Counted from the first letter of the stretch, positions 1 to 10,753 are shown. The stretch: 64,000 nucleotides of DNA from Pseudophaeomoniella oleicola (GCA_003868215.1 QWDQ01000088.1:1-64000); one strand, 5' to 3'. The notes: generated by a model not told the origin, from the sequence alone. Translations and numbers: made by a program.

Positions 1-68
<68 letters not shown>

Positions 69-80
69 ACCCCCCCCACC

Positions 81-112
<32 letters not shown>

Positions 113-118
113 ACCCCA
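1..118. repeat. Poly-C tract at the window edge
   Basis: The first 118 bases are almost pure C: an unbroken run of 68, then C runs broken by single A residues. The opposite strand is therefore a G tract. A similar block lies near 37.5 kb. It may be a true homopolymer or a sequencing/assembly artefact at a contig end; the sequence alone cannot decide. Confidence 0.9.
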
Positions 119-1695
119 ATAACCACTCAAAAGACTGTCCTTCAAGCCTTCGAGATAAAGGGTGTCGAATTGGGTCCGTGTCTAAGTCTCATCAGGTCTA
201 GATTCTACATGAACTTGGCAACAAACAATAAGACACACACACACACACACACAAGCTCCCTCGGCTCGCTAAGCTTTTCGTGTATGTGTTTCTTGGTGTT
301 GGTAATTACTGTCGGTGGTGTGGTTCACTTCGTAAGTTTTAAATCTCAATCTCGGTCAGTCCTCCGAGCAGCCTTACGTGTCTAATTTACCCCTCTTCCC
401 TAATTACCCTGACCTACCTAATACTACCTTACCTAGGTAGCTAGCTCTAGATGATAATTATTAATCAACGCCAAGAGAAGACGGGAACCGCCTATCTAAA
501 AGTAGGTACCCTACCTTACCTACCTGGCCAAGACAAAAAGAGTAATTATTAACAAGCAATTTTTTGCACACGGGTAAAGATCTTTCCTTTTTTTGGGGAG
601 GGGGGAGGGGGGTAAGTCTAAGGGAATACTTTAGTTATAAGACCTGTTCAAAAGAATACCAACCACCACAGATAGATATTTCCTGCAGTCATGAAGTTGA
701 AAAAGTGATGATGAATATATATATGTACCTTAATTAATCTAGACCCCCGTTACATTGGGTGTCGTGGCGTCGCCCTTAAGATAATTACAGTAACGTTACT
801 ACAAAAATAAAACCAAACCCCCCAATCGAAATCGAAAATCCCGATCTGATCGTCCCAAGTTTTCCCGGCGTTCAGGTCCCCCCTGCGAGTTCAGGGCGCT
901 AATTAGGTTGTTCCCCTGCGAGTTCAATCTTCGAGGGTGGTGCGCAAAAACGTCCTTAGTGGCCTGGTTGTCTCTGGAGGGCGATTGGGCCCCGGCCTCC
1001 AAAGTCTAGGGAAAGCGACTCTTAGGAAGTACTAATGGAAAGTTCCGTTAGGCGGTCGGTCGGTCGGTTGGTCGGTTGGTCGGTTAGGAATTACTACATA
1101 GTACAGAGAGCAAAGAGGGGAGAAAAGAACACACATACATACACAAGAATGAAAAGGGGAAAGGAGAGAAGAAGGATGGTTTCATTTGACAAATGGGAGA
1201 TATGGGAGGTATTTGACGAGGCTTACAGGTCTACATATGTTTTGAGGTGGTTTAAAAGAAGTAATTACATATACCAGGTAATTGATTCTACCTAGATGTA
1301 CGGAGAGATTGTCTATTCTCTCATTCTATCTGTCACCCGAGCATGTACAACAAGATAGTCCTTTGAGATGAGAAGTGACCACGGTGGTATGATGCAGTTT
1401 GATTGTTTCGATGAGACCTTGAGAGGCGTGCATTTTTGAATGAGACTTTTGTCTCTCTCTTGTCCAGTGTATTCTCAAGCTCAATTGAAACCCGTGGCAC
1501 CTCGTATCCTGGCAAGATCCATTTTTGCTATGCGCACTTTCCTCCGTCTGCAATTGCTGCCAGCGCAAGATTCGACGTTACCGAAGTGGTCTCTTTGTGA
1601 GGACAACCTCTCGTGTACGTGAGGGCGAGGTTGTCAACCACCGAGAAACGCAAGAGAAAGGTATCCAACATGATATACTGTAGACATGTAAATGG
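119..1695. other. Non-coding flank with simple repeats
   Basis: No convincing gene is seen here. The stretch holds an (AC)10 microsatellite at 233-252, several TACCTA/TAGGTA-type motifs around 410-530, a G-rich tract near 595-612, and a GGTC/GGTT tandem run at about 1053-1086. Open frames are short and have no recognisable domains. The right end probably includes the 3' untranslated region of the signal peptide peptidase gene that ends at 1696. Confidence 0.6.
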
Positions 1696-3597
1696 TCAAT
1701 CCATTCTGGTTCTCTTCGTGGGTGGTTCCTCGTCGTCAGGCGTGGTGTTGATCGATGTTGTGTGCGCTGTCACGTCATCGCCATCGCTCTGCGGGGATGT
1801 TATGGCAATAGTACTGTTCTCCTTGGCGGATGACGATTGATCTTGTCCTGTCTCTTGGGCAACGTCGACAGAATCTGAATTGGACGACTTGGGTAGAGTT
1901 ATGGAGAGTGCGACAAGTGTCCGGGCTCTGTCCTTACTCTTCTTCTCGGTCTTTTTGTCAGACTCCTTTACGTGTCCCTCTGTTGAAACTATGGACTTGG
2001 AGTCATCAGTCTTATCTCCTGACTTCTCGTCTTTCCTAACGTCCATGCCCTTTGATTTCGGGTCCTTTTTGGCACCAAACCCAAGAGCTGACCTCAAAGT
2101 ATCGAGTATTCCCTCTACCTCCTCAGGCTCTTCGCCGTCTTTCTTCTGATCATCCTGCTCTTCTTCCTCTTCGGTGAAGCTCCACATTTCCTTGACCTCT
2201 CCTCTCACAAAACCTGTACCCCACAATGAGCCCAACACACCGGGTACAAGGTAGAGCAATGCAGGTTGCCCATGTGCTGTGATTTGCATGGCGCCTAATG
2301 TTGTCATCATGCCCAACAGATAGCCAACTACGCTTGCACTGAAGTATGGCTTTGGAAAGCGTTTGGCAGCAAGTTCATCACCGGAGCTTTTGGAGGACCT
2401 CGACCAACAACGTTCACCCCATTTGCCGGTCGTAGGTATGTACTTCGCTTTCTGGACAGTTCGTTCGTTCTCGCCTTCCTTTGAAATAACTTTTTGCTGA
2501 CGAAGGTAAAACATATACAAGTCAAATCTCAGAGCCAGTCCAATCATCATACCTGGTATGACGATATCCCCGAGCCCCAGCATAGCTAACGAGATGGCGT
2601 CCGCTGGAGCATCAGATGCGGCCGGCCTCGGAAATAAGAGTTTGATAGGCACATCTAGCTTTGTAGCCACGGTAACCATCAATGGAGTAAAGAAAACGAA
2701 GTATATGTCGTAAAAGAACAGCGAACTGAGGACCAGGCTGCCAGTCCAGAATGTTGTAGGAGACATGAATTGTAAGCTCCCGTAACAGAAAGAAAATCCG
2801 AAGAAATTGGTGAGGTACCAGGGATTTGGAGCGGTAACAGAATAGATGCCGAGAGAAATTGCGATGACGGTGCTGAGGATGTCGAGGATGTCCAATGGTG
2901 TCTTGAGCGTGACCACGGATTGGATATGTAATCGAAGGGTGGACTTGGCGTAGAGAAGTTCGCGACAAGACCACAAACTAGACAACGCTTGCTTAGGGAG
3001 CGGAATACAACTGAGAAAGCCTGGCAAAGGTGAACTTCGAAATTGCTGCTGCCCTGCGCTTGCGTTCTTGTCTGAGAGGTAGAATTTTCGTTCTTTCTTG
3101 TCGACTTTCCAAGTCTTCCCGCCAGAGGTGTACTGCTCCGGGAATGTAAAACTTCTGAAAACCGAGGACGCATCCTTCAGAAATTTGATAGAGAAGAACA
3201 ATCCAATATGTGAGAAATAGTAGCGAAGAATCTTGTTCAAGGTTGCTGGATCTTGAAGCCAGTTTATTATGAGATAGAGGGATGCTAGTGTCATTCCAGC
3301 CATCAAAGGGAACATGATGGCATCCGAAGGGGACAGTCCCTCCATCTTCCGTACGACAACTTCGTCTTCTTCATCGTCGGACTCGTCATGGCTGTCTGTG
3401 CCTTTGGACTTGGTCTGTTTCTTCTCTGGTTTTGCTGCAGAACTTGGCCGTGAGAGAGATGCGTGAGCTCCTGTGTAGATAGGAAAGATTGCAGAGACCA
3501 GAAGATGGAGGTACGTTGGGAGAAATGGTTTCAGCCGCGTAGCTTCAAAGGCTACTCTGCCCAGGAAGCGGATGACAGGGCCTGGCGTTGAAGACAT
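1696..3597 (-). CDS. Signal peptide peptidase (intramembrane aspartyl protease)
   Basis: This single-exon gene encodes 633 residues of a presenilin-type GxGD protease of the ER membrane, which cleaves signal peptides and other type II segments left in the bilayer. The catalytic YD pair is at residues 296-297 (FFYDIYF), the GLGD motif at 341-344, and the conserved QPALLYL segment at 444-450. Multiple hydrophobic segments surround these motifs. An acidic linker (about 65-83) lies between the first membrane segments, and a charged Lys/Glu/Ser-rich tail of about 170 residues follows the protease domain, longer than in animal SPP. The ATG at 3597 is the only upstream start that keeps the first hydrophobic segment. 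It is transcribed divergently from the cyclophilin gene, 354 bp away. Homologues in Aspergillus (SppA) act in SREBP processing; that role here is only an inference. Confidence 0.93.
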   Translation of the reverse strand: MSSTPGPVIRFLGRVAFEATRLKPFLPTYLHLLVSAIFPIYTGAHASLSRPSSAAKPEKKQTKSKGTDSHDESDDEEDEVVVRKMEGLSPSDAIMFPLMAGMTLASLYLIINWLQDPATLNKILRYYFSHIGLFFSIKFLKDASSVFRSFTFPEQYTSGGKTWKVDKKERKFYLSDKNASAGQQQFRSSPLPGFLSCIPLPKQALSSLWSCRELLYAKSTLRLHIQSVVTLKTPLDILDILSTVIAISLGIYSVTAPNPWYLTNFFGFSFCYGSLQFMSPTTFWTGSLVLSSLFFYDIYFVFFTPLMVTVATKLDVPIKLLFPRPAASDAPADAISLAMLGLGDIVIPGMMIGLALRFDLYMFYLRQQKVISKEGENERTVQKAKYIPTTGKWGERCWSRSSKSSGDELAAKRFPKPYFSASVVGYLLGMMTTLGAMQITAHGQPALLYLVPGVLGSLWGTGFVRGEVKEMWSFTEEEEEQDDQKKDGEEPEEVEGILDTLRSALGFGAKKDPKSKGMDVRKDEKSGDKTDDSKSIVSTEGHVKESDKKTEKKSKDRARTLVALSITLPKSSNSDSVDVAQETGQDQSSSAKENSTIAITSPQSDGDDVTAHTTSINTTPDDEEPPTKRTRMD

Positions 3598-3951
3598 AGT
3601 GGTATCTTGTAAGGCACCTCTTTTTACGTCTATGTCGCTATAAGAAGAAGGGTATGGTGTTTTGTGTCAACATCATGAAGCAGCTGAGATGAGGGTACAT
3701 AACATTCTTACGGCGATAGGCGAGGCGGTGGCCTTTCATAAGAATCTGTTTGCTAGATTACTTGTTTGCTGCTGGTATTCATGTTTGCTACTACGTAGTA
3801 CTTGCTACCTGTCCTTTTTAGGAAACTAGCTTAGACCCCTGCAGAAAATCCGGGGCTCGTCTGAAGTCCACTTCATACATCATCTCCATCATTTTTCGGC
3901 GCAGAGCAATCAGTTTCTTTCAACTCACGGAACACAACAACCGCTCTAATA
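3598..3951. promoter_or_regulatory. Shared divergent promoter region, SPP / cyclophilin
   Basis: The 354 bp between the two start codons must hold both promoters. No clear TATA box is seen. It carries one perfect 12-bp palindrome TACTACGTAGTA at 3789-3800, one of several in this window. Confidence 0.5.
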
Positions 3952-4496
3952 ATGGCTACAGATGTCATTCTGGAGACAACTATGGTTTGCGATTCTCTTC
4001 CTGCATTTGACTACCATAAATTTCTAACCACCGCTCCCAGGGTTCTATAACCCTTGAACTCTACACAAATCACGCTCCACGTACCTGCAAGAACTTCACC
4101 ACGCTTACCTCGCGCAACTACTACAACAATGTCATCTTCCATCGCGTTATACCCGGTTTCATGATCCAAACCGGCGATCCGACTGGTACAGGACGAGGCG
4201 GCTCGTCCATGTACGGCGACAAATTCGAGGACGAGATCGATTCGTCACTGAAGCACACCGGTGCGGGGATCTTGAGTATGGCGAACGCAGGACCAAATAC
4301 GAACGGGAGTCAGTTCTTTATCACATTGGCACCGACCCCTTGGTTAGATGGGAAGCATACGATTTTCGGGAGGGTGAAGGCGGGAATGGGCGTTGCGAAG
4401 AGATTGGGGATGGTCAAGACGGATGGGGAAGATAGGCCGGTGGAGGAGGTCAAGATAGTCAGCGCAAGAGTCGTCGAAGGGACCCAGGAGGGCTGA
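3952..4496 (+). CDS. PPIL1-type cyclophilin (peptidyl-prolyl isomerase)
   Basis: Two exons (3952-3984 and 4041-4496) with a 56-bp intron that has a GTTTGC donor, a CTAAC branch site and a CAG acceptor. The splice gives 162 residues beginning MATDVILETTMGSITLELY. The single-domain cyclophilin has the catalytic FHRVIPGFMIQTGDPTGTG segment and the ANAGPNTNGSQFFITLAPTPWLDGKHTIFGRV block. It contains the active-site Arg, Phe, Gln and the Trp of the cyclosporin pocket. The short form without signal peptide matches the PPIL1 / fission yeast Cyp1 group, which is a spliceosome-associated isomerase. Without the first tiny exon the protein would lack its first beta strand, which supports the splice model. 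Confidence 0.93.
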
Positions 4497-5214
4497 GGTG
4501 GTTGCTGAAGAAGCTTTGTCAAGGTATATATCTGTCAGCGCTCCCAGAAGAGACGCCGGTCAGGCGTAAGCCAGGTATTCTCGGAGGTGTCATCTCTGGC
4601 TGGTATGACGCCAAACGCTACGACATTGGTCCATCGCATCCTTGCAAGCACTGCAGTGCATGCCGTGGTAGCGGCAGCGCCATCCCCGAAGGCATTGCCA
4701 TTGGTTTCAGGAATCCTGGCTACCCATGCGTGGCTAGGAATACGGACGCGGAAGGTCCTCTGAGTAATATCGGCATATTTGGTTGCACATGATGCACCAT
4801 CATGTTATCGCAGACTATTAGTATACTGCGAACTCGTCTATAGGACTTTTTACGGAAAGGTTATGGGGTTGAAAATCACTGCGGGGGAAAATCCAGGTAC
4901 TGAGCCACAGAGGATGAAAGAATGTGAGCCAACGCATCTGCAGGCTCTACGCACGATTGTGTAGCACGCCTAGGTTACTCCCAGGTCATGGAATGTGGTA
5001 GGCCCTTGTATTAAGTCTCATACTAAGATTATTCTGTTTCCTGAGAGTCTCCGTAACTAGGTTCTGCAGCCGCAGAACTCTTAGACGATGACTGATTTCG
5101 TTTTGATCCAGCAGCTTTCTCAGGTCCACCATCAAGTCGTGCTATTTTGCACTTGCAAATTCATCCCCAACATCCTCTAGCACCTATTAGGCCTTGAAGC
5201 TCAGGTAATTAGCT
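4497..5214. other. Intergenic region with unplaced coding-like stretches
   Basis: This lies between the convergent cyclophilin and RBR genes and should hold two 3' untranslated regions. It nevertheless contains stretches with protein-like composition. On the plus strand 4502-4792 is open for 96 codons and is Cys/Gly rich. On the minus strand about 4795 down to 4535 is open for over 80 codons. On the minus strand 5151 down to 5029 there is a Lys/Ser/Ala-rich frame ending in a stop. None has a recognised domain and no splice chain links them. They may be an unrecognised small gene or decayed remains. Confidence 0.3.
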
Positions 5215-6454
5215 TTAATAAGCGATATCTGGAGCCAAGATATCATGATGGAATAGGTTGTTGGTATGATAGCGGCAATCTGCTCGGTGAGCATCATTCC
5301 CATCTGTCCTAATGACCGCATAGTCGGCCAGGCATTTATGGCAGAATTCATGGCTGCACCTTATGCCTATGACGTGTCAGTTTAGATGTTGGCAATGATA
5401 CACGGGAGATCTCACAGGTCATATGATCGCATCCAGTGTACTTGTGAAGTCTCACACCACAACTGGGATTGGGACAACGCTTGTACTTCGCAAGGTGCTT
5501 TTCGGATAGTCGCTCTTCCTCTACTATCTCAGTTCGCCTCACATCTTCACGTCGCTGCAGTTTCGCAAGTCTGATCTCGTTTTCTTCGCAAGACATGCCT
5601 GGGTGGTATTGACCGCGGCATTCTACGCAGGTCGATCTTTGACAAGCGCCGCACACCACATAACTGACAATATCCGGAGTGCAAAAGCCTCCAGAATTGC
5701 AGTCCGCATGAGCACAATCGACGTAGTTTGCATCCTCTTGCATTGCACGCTGAACATAATTGTGCTCCCACCTCTCAAAGAGCGGCTGTGGCGCAAATCT
5801 TTGCATGCCATCAAATTGTAGAAAGCTACCGCAAGTAGGGCAGGCGAGTTGGTGCAATTGCTTTTGGCGAGACTGTACTTCGAGAGACGTCCGCAGGCAG
5901 ATGAGGCAAAGATCGATGCTATGGTTGCATGTGTCAGTAACTTTGCCACTTGGTGCGGAATCTGGTGACAGATCAGATAGGCATATATAGCATTGATCTG
6001 CCACAACTGGAAGATGAGTCGCTTCTGCTTGAAGGAGCGTTGGACTGTCGTTTGCAATAGGATGTTCCGGGGTTGCTGTTGGAAGACACGTTGGACGGTT
6101 GTTTCCGACAGAAGGGTCAGGCGTTGCTCTTGGAAGACGACGTCCTTCGCTCGGTTGGAATGGAGAGCGTCGACTATCAGCCCAAGCTTCTCGCCGACGC
6201 CTTCGGTTGGCTCGTTCTTCCAACGTGGTAGTGTCCAAGCTGGCGCGACGTCCACATACAATCCAACGGTCACGTTCAAGCAACCTCAGCCTTGTTTCAA
6301 GGTTGGCAAGAGCCGCCCACAAGCTGACCTTGTCGTATGCGTAATAAGGTTCAACCCAGTAGCTGAGCACTGCCCTGAGTTCATCCAATTTCCAACAGTT
6401 GTAAGAGCATCCAAGGAGCCTCCTGGGAAGACCCCTGCTCTCCAAAGCTTGCAT
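5215..6454 (-). CDS. RBR-type (RING-IBR-RING) E3 ubiquitin ligase
   Basis: Two exons on the minus strand (6454-5416 and 5366-5215) separated by a 49-bp GTGAG..TAG intron, giving 396 residues. RING1 starts with CYIC at residue 155 and includes CNHSIDLCLIC and CPTC. The IBR follows, with CAHADC, CGAC and CVEC pairs. RING2 runs from CPNPSC (327-332) through GCDHMTC to CSHEFCHKC. Only the spliced form completes RING2, because the codon for Cys347 spans the junction. By alignment with HHARI/parkin the catalytic cysteine would be Cys342. RBR ligases accept ubiquitin on that cysteine before transfer. The start is placed at MQALESRGLPRR because the upstream in-frame extension to 6625 looks like leader sequence. 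An Arg-rich stretch precedes RING1. The substrate is unknown. Confidence 0.88.
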
Positions 6455-6869
6455 CACGATGTGATCTACTCGACAAGCTTGTAAGTAACAAAGAGAATCA
6501 CATGTACATAGGTAAAATGACCCGAGTTTTGTGAAAAAGTGCCACTTCCACCAAGATGAATAAAGCGTGAGGCTCAGATCGTTGTGTAAAGTCAGGCTAA
6601 TGAAAGATCTGTATGTCGAAGACAAACGGGTACGGAAGGACAGGACAATGACGTTCGTGATGAGTGAGTATGGGAAGTCCGCATGAAAATTTCGCAGAGG
6701 AAGATGGTGCTGTCACCAGCCGTGTGTACTGTAGATGACGAATATTCCAAATCCCGCATTTCCCTCAATGGCAAAGATCTCGAGAGAAGAGGCCAACAAT
6801 AATTCGACAAGCGCAGACACGATTCATCAAACATATCAAACGCTCCTTGTTTTCGCGGGTCATCTTGCC
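6455..6869. other. Short intergenic region, nothing recognised
   Basis: This is the 5' flank of the RBR gene plus the 3' flank of hsk3. The RBR reading frame stays open up to 6625, but that extension has a hydrophobic, leader-like composition. No repeat or site stands out. Confidence 0.4.
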
Positions 6870-7214
6870 TCATGCCACATTGGACCGTTGAGCAACAGAC
6901 GCATGCTCCGCTTCTTCCTCTCCTTTCCCCTTCATACTCTCTTCGCCCAAGATCTTTGCGCTACCCATCAGCATAGCGCCGACATAACCCCCCAGAAAGC
7001 GTATATCGCTACTCTGCACGGCTGTCATACGAACAAGATTCTCCGTATCAGCAAGGTGAGCATTCAGCTGCGCTAGCTGACTGTGCAGATGTGCGTATTG
7101 TCTTGCTTTGTTCGCGGACATCGATGTTGATGCATTCATAAGTTGTGATGTCTGTGGTAGCTGTTGAGATGGTTGAGCGGGCCATAGTGATTGACGCGAC
7201 GGGGGTGGCGGCAT
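6870..7214 (-). CDS. hsk3: DASH/Dam1 complex subunit Hsk3
   Basis: A 114-residue protein on the minus strand. Residues about 31-80 (ARQYAHLHSQLAQLNAHLAD followed by TENLVRMTAVQ, then IRFLGGYVGAMLMGSAKILGEES) match my knowledge of the Hsk3 family pattern. That pattern is a short Gln/Leu-rich heptad helix, then a Gly-rich segment ending in LGEE. Hsk3 is a small subunit of the ring-forming DASH complex that couples kinetochores to spindle microtubules in fungi. A Pro/Gln-rich leader of about 30 residues and a short Glu/Lys-rich tail flank the domain. The start at 7214 (MPPPPSRQ) is preferred. The frame is open to 7382, but the added Cys-rich hydrophobic residues look like leader sequence. A later start at MNASTSMSANK is also possible. 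Identification is by recalled family pattern, not by a search. Confidence 0.78.
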   Translation of the reverse strand: MPPPPSRQSLWPAQPSQQLPQTSQLMNASTSMSANKARQYAHLHSQLAQLNAHLADTENLVRMTAVQSSDIRFLGGYVGAMLMGSAKILGEESMKGKGEEEAEHASVAQRSNVA

Positions 7215-8116
7215 GATGATACTCGCTGTGCGCACAGCAGACCAACCGCAGCAAAACACGACTAGATTGCAGATATTGAAATAGAACTGGCTGTAGGAGT
7301 TTCCTTTGATACTTCTGTATACAAGCTTTGATATCAGAAGCACCTTGGTGAGCGCGCAGATACAGATTTCGACAGTGCACAAAGTGTTATGTCAGTGTTA
7401 TTCTATGGGTGGTTCACACTGACGAACCAAAGACGCGGTATCACGTCATCACGTGATTCTCATGTCACACACCGCATGTAAGAGGATATTACGCGCAATC
7501 AGAAACTACGTTGATTTATGATGACATTATCCAAGGCCAACCAAAAAGGATTCGTATTTTGAACCATGCATATTCTCTATTATCAACAATCCGCTGATTG
7601 TTACTCCTTCATTCCTCCCGTTTCGCCGGCCCACGTGCGACTTGGGTCGCCGGGAGCCAAAAATGTGTATACGTTGAAAGAACATGCCTGAAGTCATAAC
7701 ATGTGAATGCTGCCAACCAAGGTGTTGACGATTAGAACCCCAGAACGTCCACGATAATGCAAAAACAAACGAAAATGACCCATACACCGCAATTGTGCTT
7801 CAATGCAGTATGTACTTGAAGTAGAAAAAAGCATCCTTCGAGGCCCCATATTACTTATTGGCCGAATTCCCCAGGAGCCATTATGCTGAGATCGTCCCCA
7901 AAGCATTACGATCATTGTGTTCAGAGTCTTTGTTTCTTGATTGAATATTAAAATGTCGTACCAAAGACCGCAGAAGCGGCGACAGGTAATAGGAAGTCTT
8001 TCGCTCTTTCAGATCAATGCTGTACTCGCCGGACTAGGAACGATTGAAGGGACCCGGTCACGGTGGAGCACCACATTGAAGGTCCATGGTATCCAGAGTC
8101 GACCGGGTGGGTTGGC
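7215..8116. other. Intergenic, no gene seen
   Basis: About 900 bp of mixed-composition DNA between hsk3 (5' side) and the 3' end of the reductase-like gene. Both strands give only short frames without domain signatures. It contains CACGTGATT and a nearby TCACGTCATCACGTGATTCTC stretch at about 7443-7463, which resembles bHLH/E-box-like sites, within the presumed hsk3 promoter. Confidence 0.45.
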
Positions 8117-10753
8117 TCAGGGTACGCCCACCAACTGGCGGGGTGCGAAGCTGCTTTGACTGCTATGAGCGGACGGCTCGGATTCAAGATTGGCGCTTTC
8201 ACCACTCCCCGCGCTGGCGCTCGCACTACCAGTCAGACTTTTCGGAGGATTCTTAGGAGGCGGGAATGGTTTGCTCACCCCGGCTTGCTGTTCAACTTGT
8301 TGCGGCTGCACACCATTGCCTTGACCGGGAGGATATCTTGGTGCTGGAGATCGGATACCCCCAGGTGGAGAAGGACGGCCGCCATTCATTGGAGGATAGC
8401 CACCATTCATTCCATTAACTGGGTTAGAAAAATAGCCATCACTGGGCGGTGACGGACGACCACCGCGAGGGGCAGGGCCTAAGGTATTACCCGGAGACTG
8501 ACTTGCTCTGCGGTTGACCGGAGGCATAGGGTAACCCCCATTGGCACCGAAGTCCGGGGGCCGTGCGCTCATCATAGAATTGGCGCGCGATTCGTCGTTC
8601 AGGTGCTTTCTGTCTACGGCTCCGTAGCGATCCGACGAGTAGCCCATCATGGGATCGTTCATTATCGAGTCATGAAGGCCTGGAATCTCTTGTATGAGCC
8701 GCGAGCTTGTTCGATTGCGCGGGCCAAATGGTCTAAAACCACCGAGACTGCCGAGGCGTGGAGCTTTGCCTTCAGCAGCTAACATTCCCTCGCGCATTTC
8801 CATCTGGCTGGGCGCTTTCCTGTTCTTCTTTCCAGACATGCTTAGCATGTCAATGTTGTCTGGATGTGGCAGGCGAGGCTTAGACATCCTTGGGTCTCCA
8901 GGATCAAAATAATCGTCGTCATCTTCATCATAGTCGATGCGTCTCTGAGAAGCACGGCGAGCACCGCCACGTCTCATTGCCATTTCCTGATTTCGAAGCT
9001 GAGCCTCCCTTTGGCGGAGCATGTATTCGCGTTCGCGAAGAGCAATATCTGGGGTCGGAGGCACAGCACCTTCAGCGTAGTTTGAACCATCTCCTTCTGG
9101 AATGTCATCATACAAGACCACATGGCTGAATTCATCCCCGAGATTTTCCTCTTCGAACGAACCTCTACGAGGTAGCTGACCAGGGTTTTGGCCAGGAGGA
9201 CCGCGAGGATAACCATTTGGCTGCCCGCGATATCCAGGTCCTGGTGGCGGACCGCGTCTCATACCAGGAGGGGGCATGCCGGACCCAGGAGGGCCTCTGC
9301 CGCCTCTTCCAGAATACCCAGGCATAGGCTGTCGAGCTGGTGGAGGTACTGACATACGAGAGCCGGTAGGGACTGGCGCGGGATTGGCAGCAGGCGGATT
9401 TTCCGAAATTGCTGGAGAAGGCTGGGGCATTGGCTTTGTTTGATTGACAATATTCGTATGATGCATCAGGGCATAGATTGTCTCTATCCGGGGGACCTTG
9501 ATCTTATGCTCCAGTCCCAGCTTCACAGGCTGGCCGAGGTATGTCTCAACTTCCATTGGGCGTTTGCTCACAAAGTCGTTGTAAAATGTACTTGGCTCCT
9601 GCGTCGAGACCATCTTCTCAATCGTCTTCTCTTTGAAATCAGCTGGCAGGGAACAGCCTTGTACGCCAGCTAGCTGGATCAACTCGTCGATCACGTCTGA
9701 TACTAGTTGTGGAACGCCGACTTTTTGCATCAGTTCCGAGTGGGAAGGGGTCTCGAAAAGTACGCTAAGAGGGTAAAATGCGATAGGACTTTTACATTGT
9801 TAGCAATGCTTCCCGAAGGAGATCGAGGCTGTTCCTTACCCAATCATGCGCTCATATTGCTGTTGCTTGATATTTAACGAGACGTGGCAGTCAACATCTC
9901 CCGTTGCCAAGGTCAAAGCTAAGGCATCTGCCATATCCCTTTGAATCGATTCCGGGATGGCTTGATTACTGTTTGCGGGCCCAACCCAAATGTCTGCAGA
10001 TGTTCCATGATGCACAAATTCGTGTGCTGAGCTTTGACTTATGTCGATACCTGAGACAAGTGAAAGTACAATGTTGGTGGGAAATCGTTGCTCTAATTCC
10101 TTTTCAACGCCTAGAGTGTTCGTCGTATTGACCAAAATGCAAGTATGCTGGGGAGTAACGACGGACTCGATGATTGAGGCAAGGTCGTAGACGTCCGGCA
10201 AGGCCTTCACACAGAGTAGGACATAGTCGAAGGCTGTCCCACGCGCTGCAGCATCTTCAGGACTTCGTACGACTATTGACTGTTAGAATATTGGAACAGC
10301 TGGAATGAAGATGCTTGCAAACATACCATCCCTGCATTTCCATCGGTGAACACCAAATCTGTCGGGAGACCTGATAAGACTGTTAGCCCGCTGACCGTCA
10401 TGCCTGAGCATCTAACTCACTGAAAGTCGATCCCATATTGTGATACCCGTTCATAAGCTGTCCTCCAAACCAAAGTGACATCGCAGGCTTGTGTTTCGTT
10501 CAGGCGCCACGACAGGAATGCTGAGACAGGGTTGCCGCCAACTACAAGTAATCGCCTATGTTTAGTATCTTGACTTCTGCGGAAGTGCTGCATGTTTGTG
10601 TGGAAAGCGCCAAAGCAAAAGAAGGGGTTGAGGTTATTATCGCTGCTCGGAGGACATGAAAGCAATGTCGATGACGCGGTAATTGTGAAGTGACGGTTGA
10701 CGCAAGGACAAAGACTCACCTGCAAGTATTTTCAATCTAGATGGCGGAGTCAT
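8117..10753 (-). CDS. Ketopantoate reductase-like protein with long Pro/Gly/Arg-rich tail
   Basis: Five exons on the minus strand: 10753-10720, 10541-10421, 10370-10327, 10272-9840 and 9764-8117. The introns are 178, 50, 54 and 75 bp, and the protein has 759 residues. The start reads MTPPSRLKILAVGGNPVSAF once spliced, an NADP-binding Rossmann entry of the PanE/ApbA family. Further family signs are VLLCVKALPDV and VNTTNTLGVEKEL. The C-terminal helical domain (about 205-320) has RPMEVETYLGQPV, which keeps the conserved glutamate. The helix that normally carries the W-x-K..N..NPL active-site pattern reads YERMIGVLFETPS, so the catalytic lysine position appears to be Arg208 and the asparagines appear changed. 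Residues about 320-759 are low complexity, rich in Pro, Gly, Arg and Ser. Fungal pantothenate synthesis uses PanE, but this protein may be a non-canonical or non-catalytic relative. Confidence 0.85.

Noticed and set aside
5623-6279. A 218-codon minus-strand frame inside the RBR gene
   Set aside because: Shadow of the RBR exon; the RING and IBR cysteine pairs are in the other frame.
10542-10719. Start of the reductase-like gene at an ATG inside 10542-10719
   Set aside because: That interval behaves as an intron; joining 10720 to 10541 restores the Rossmann strand KILAVGGNP.
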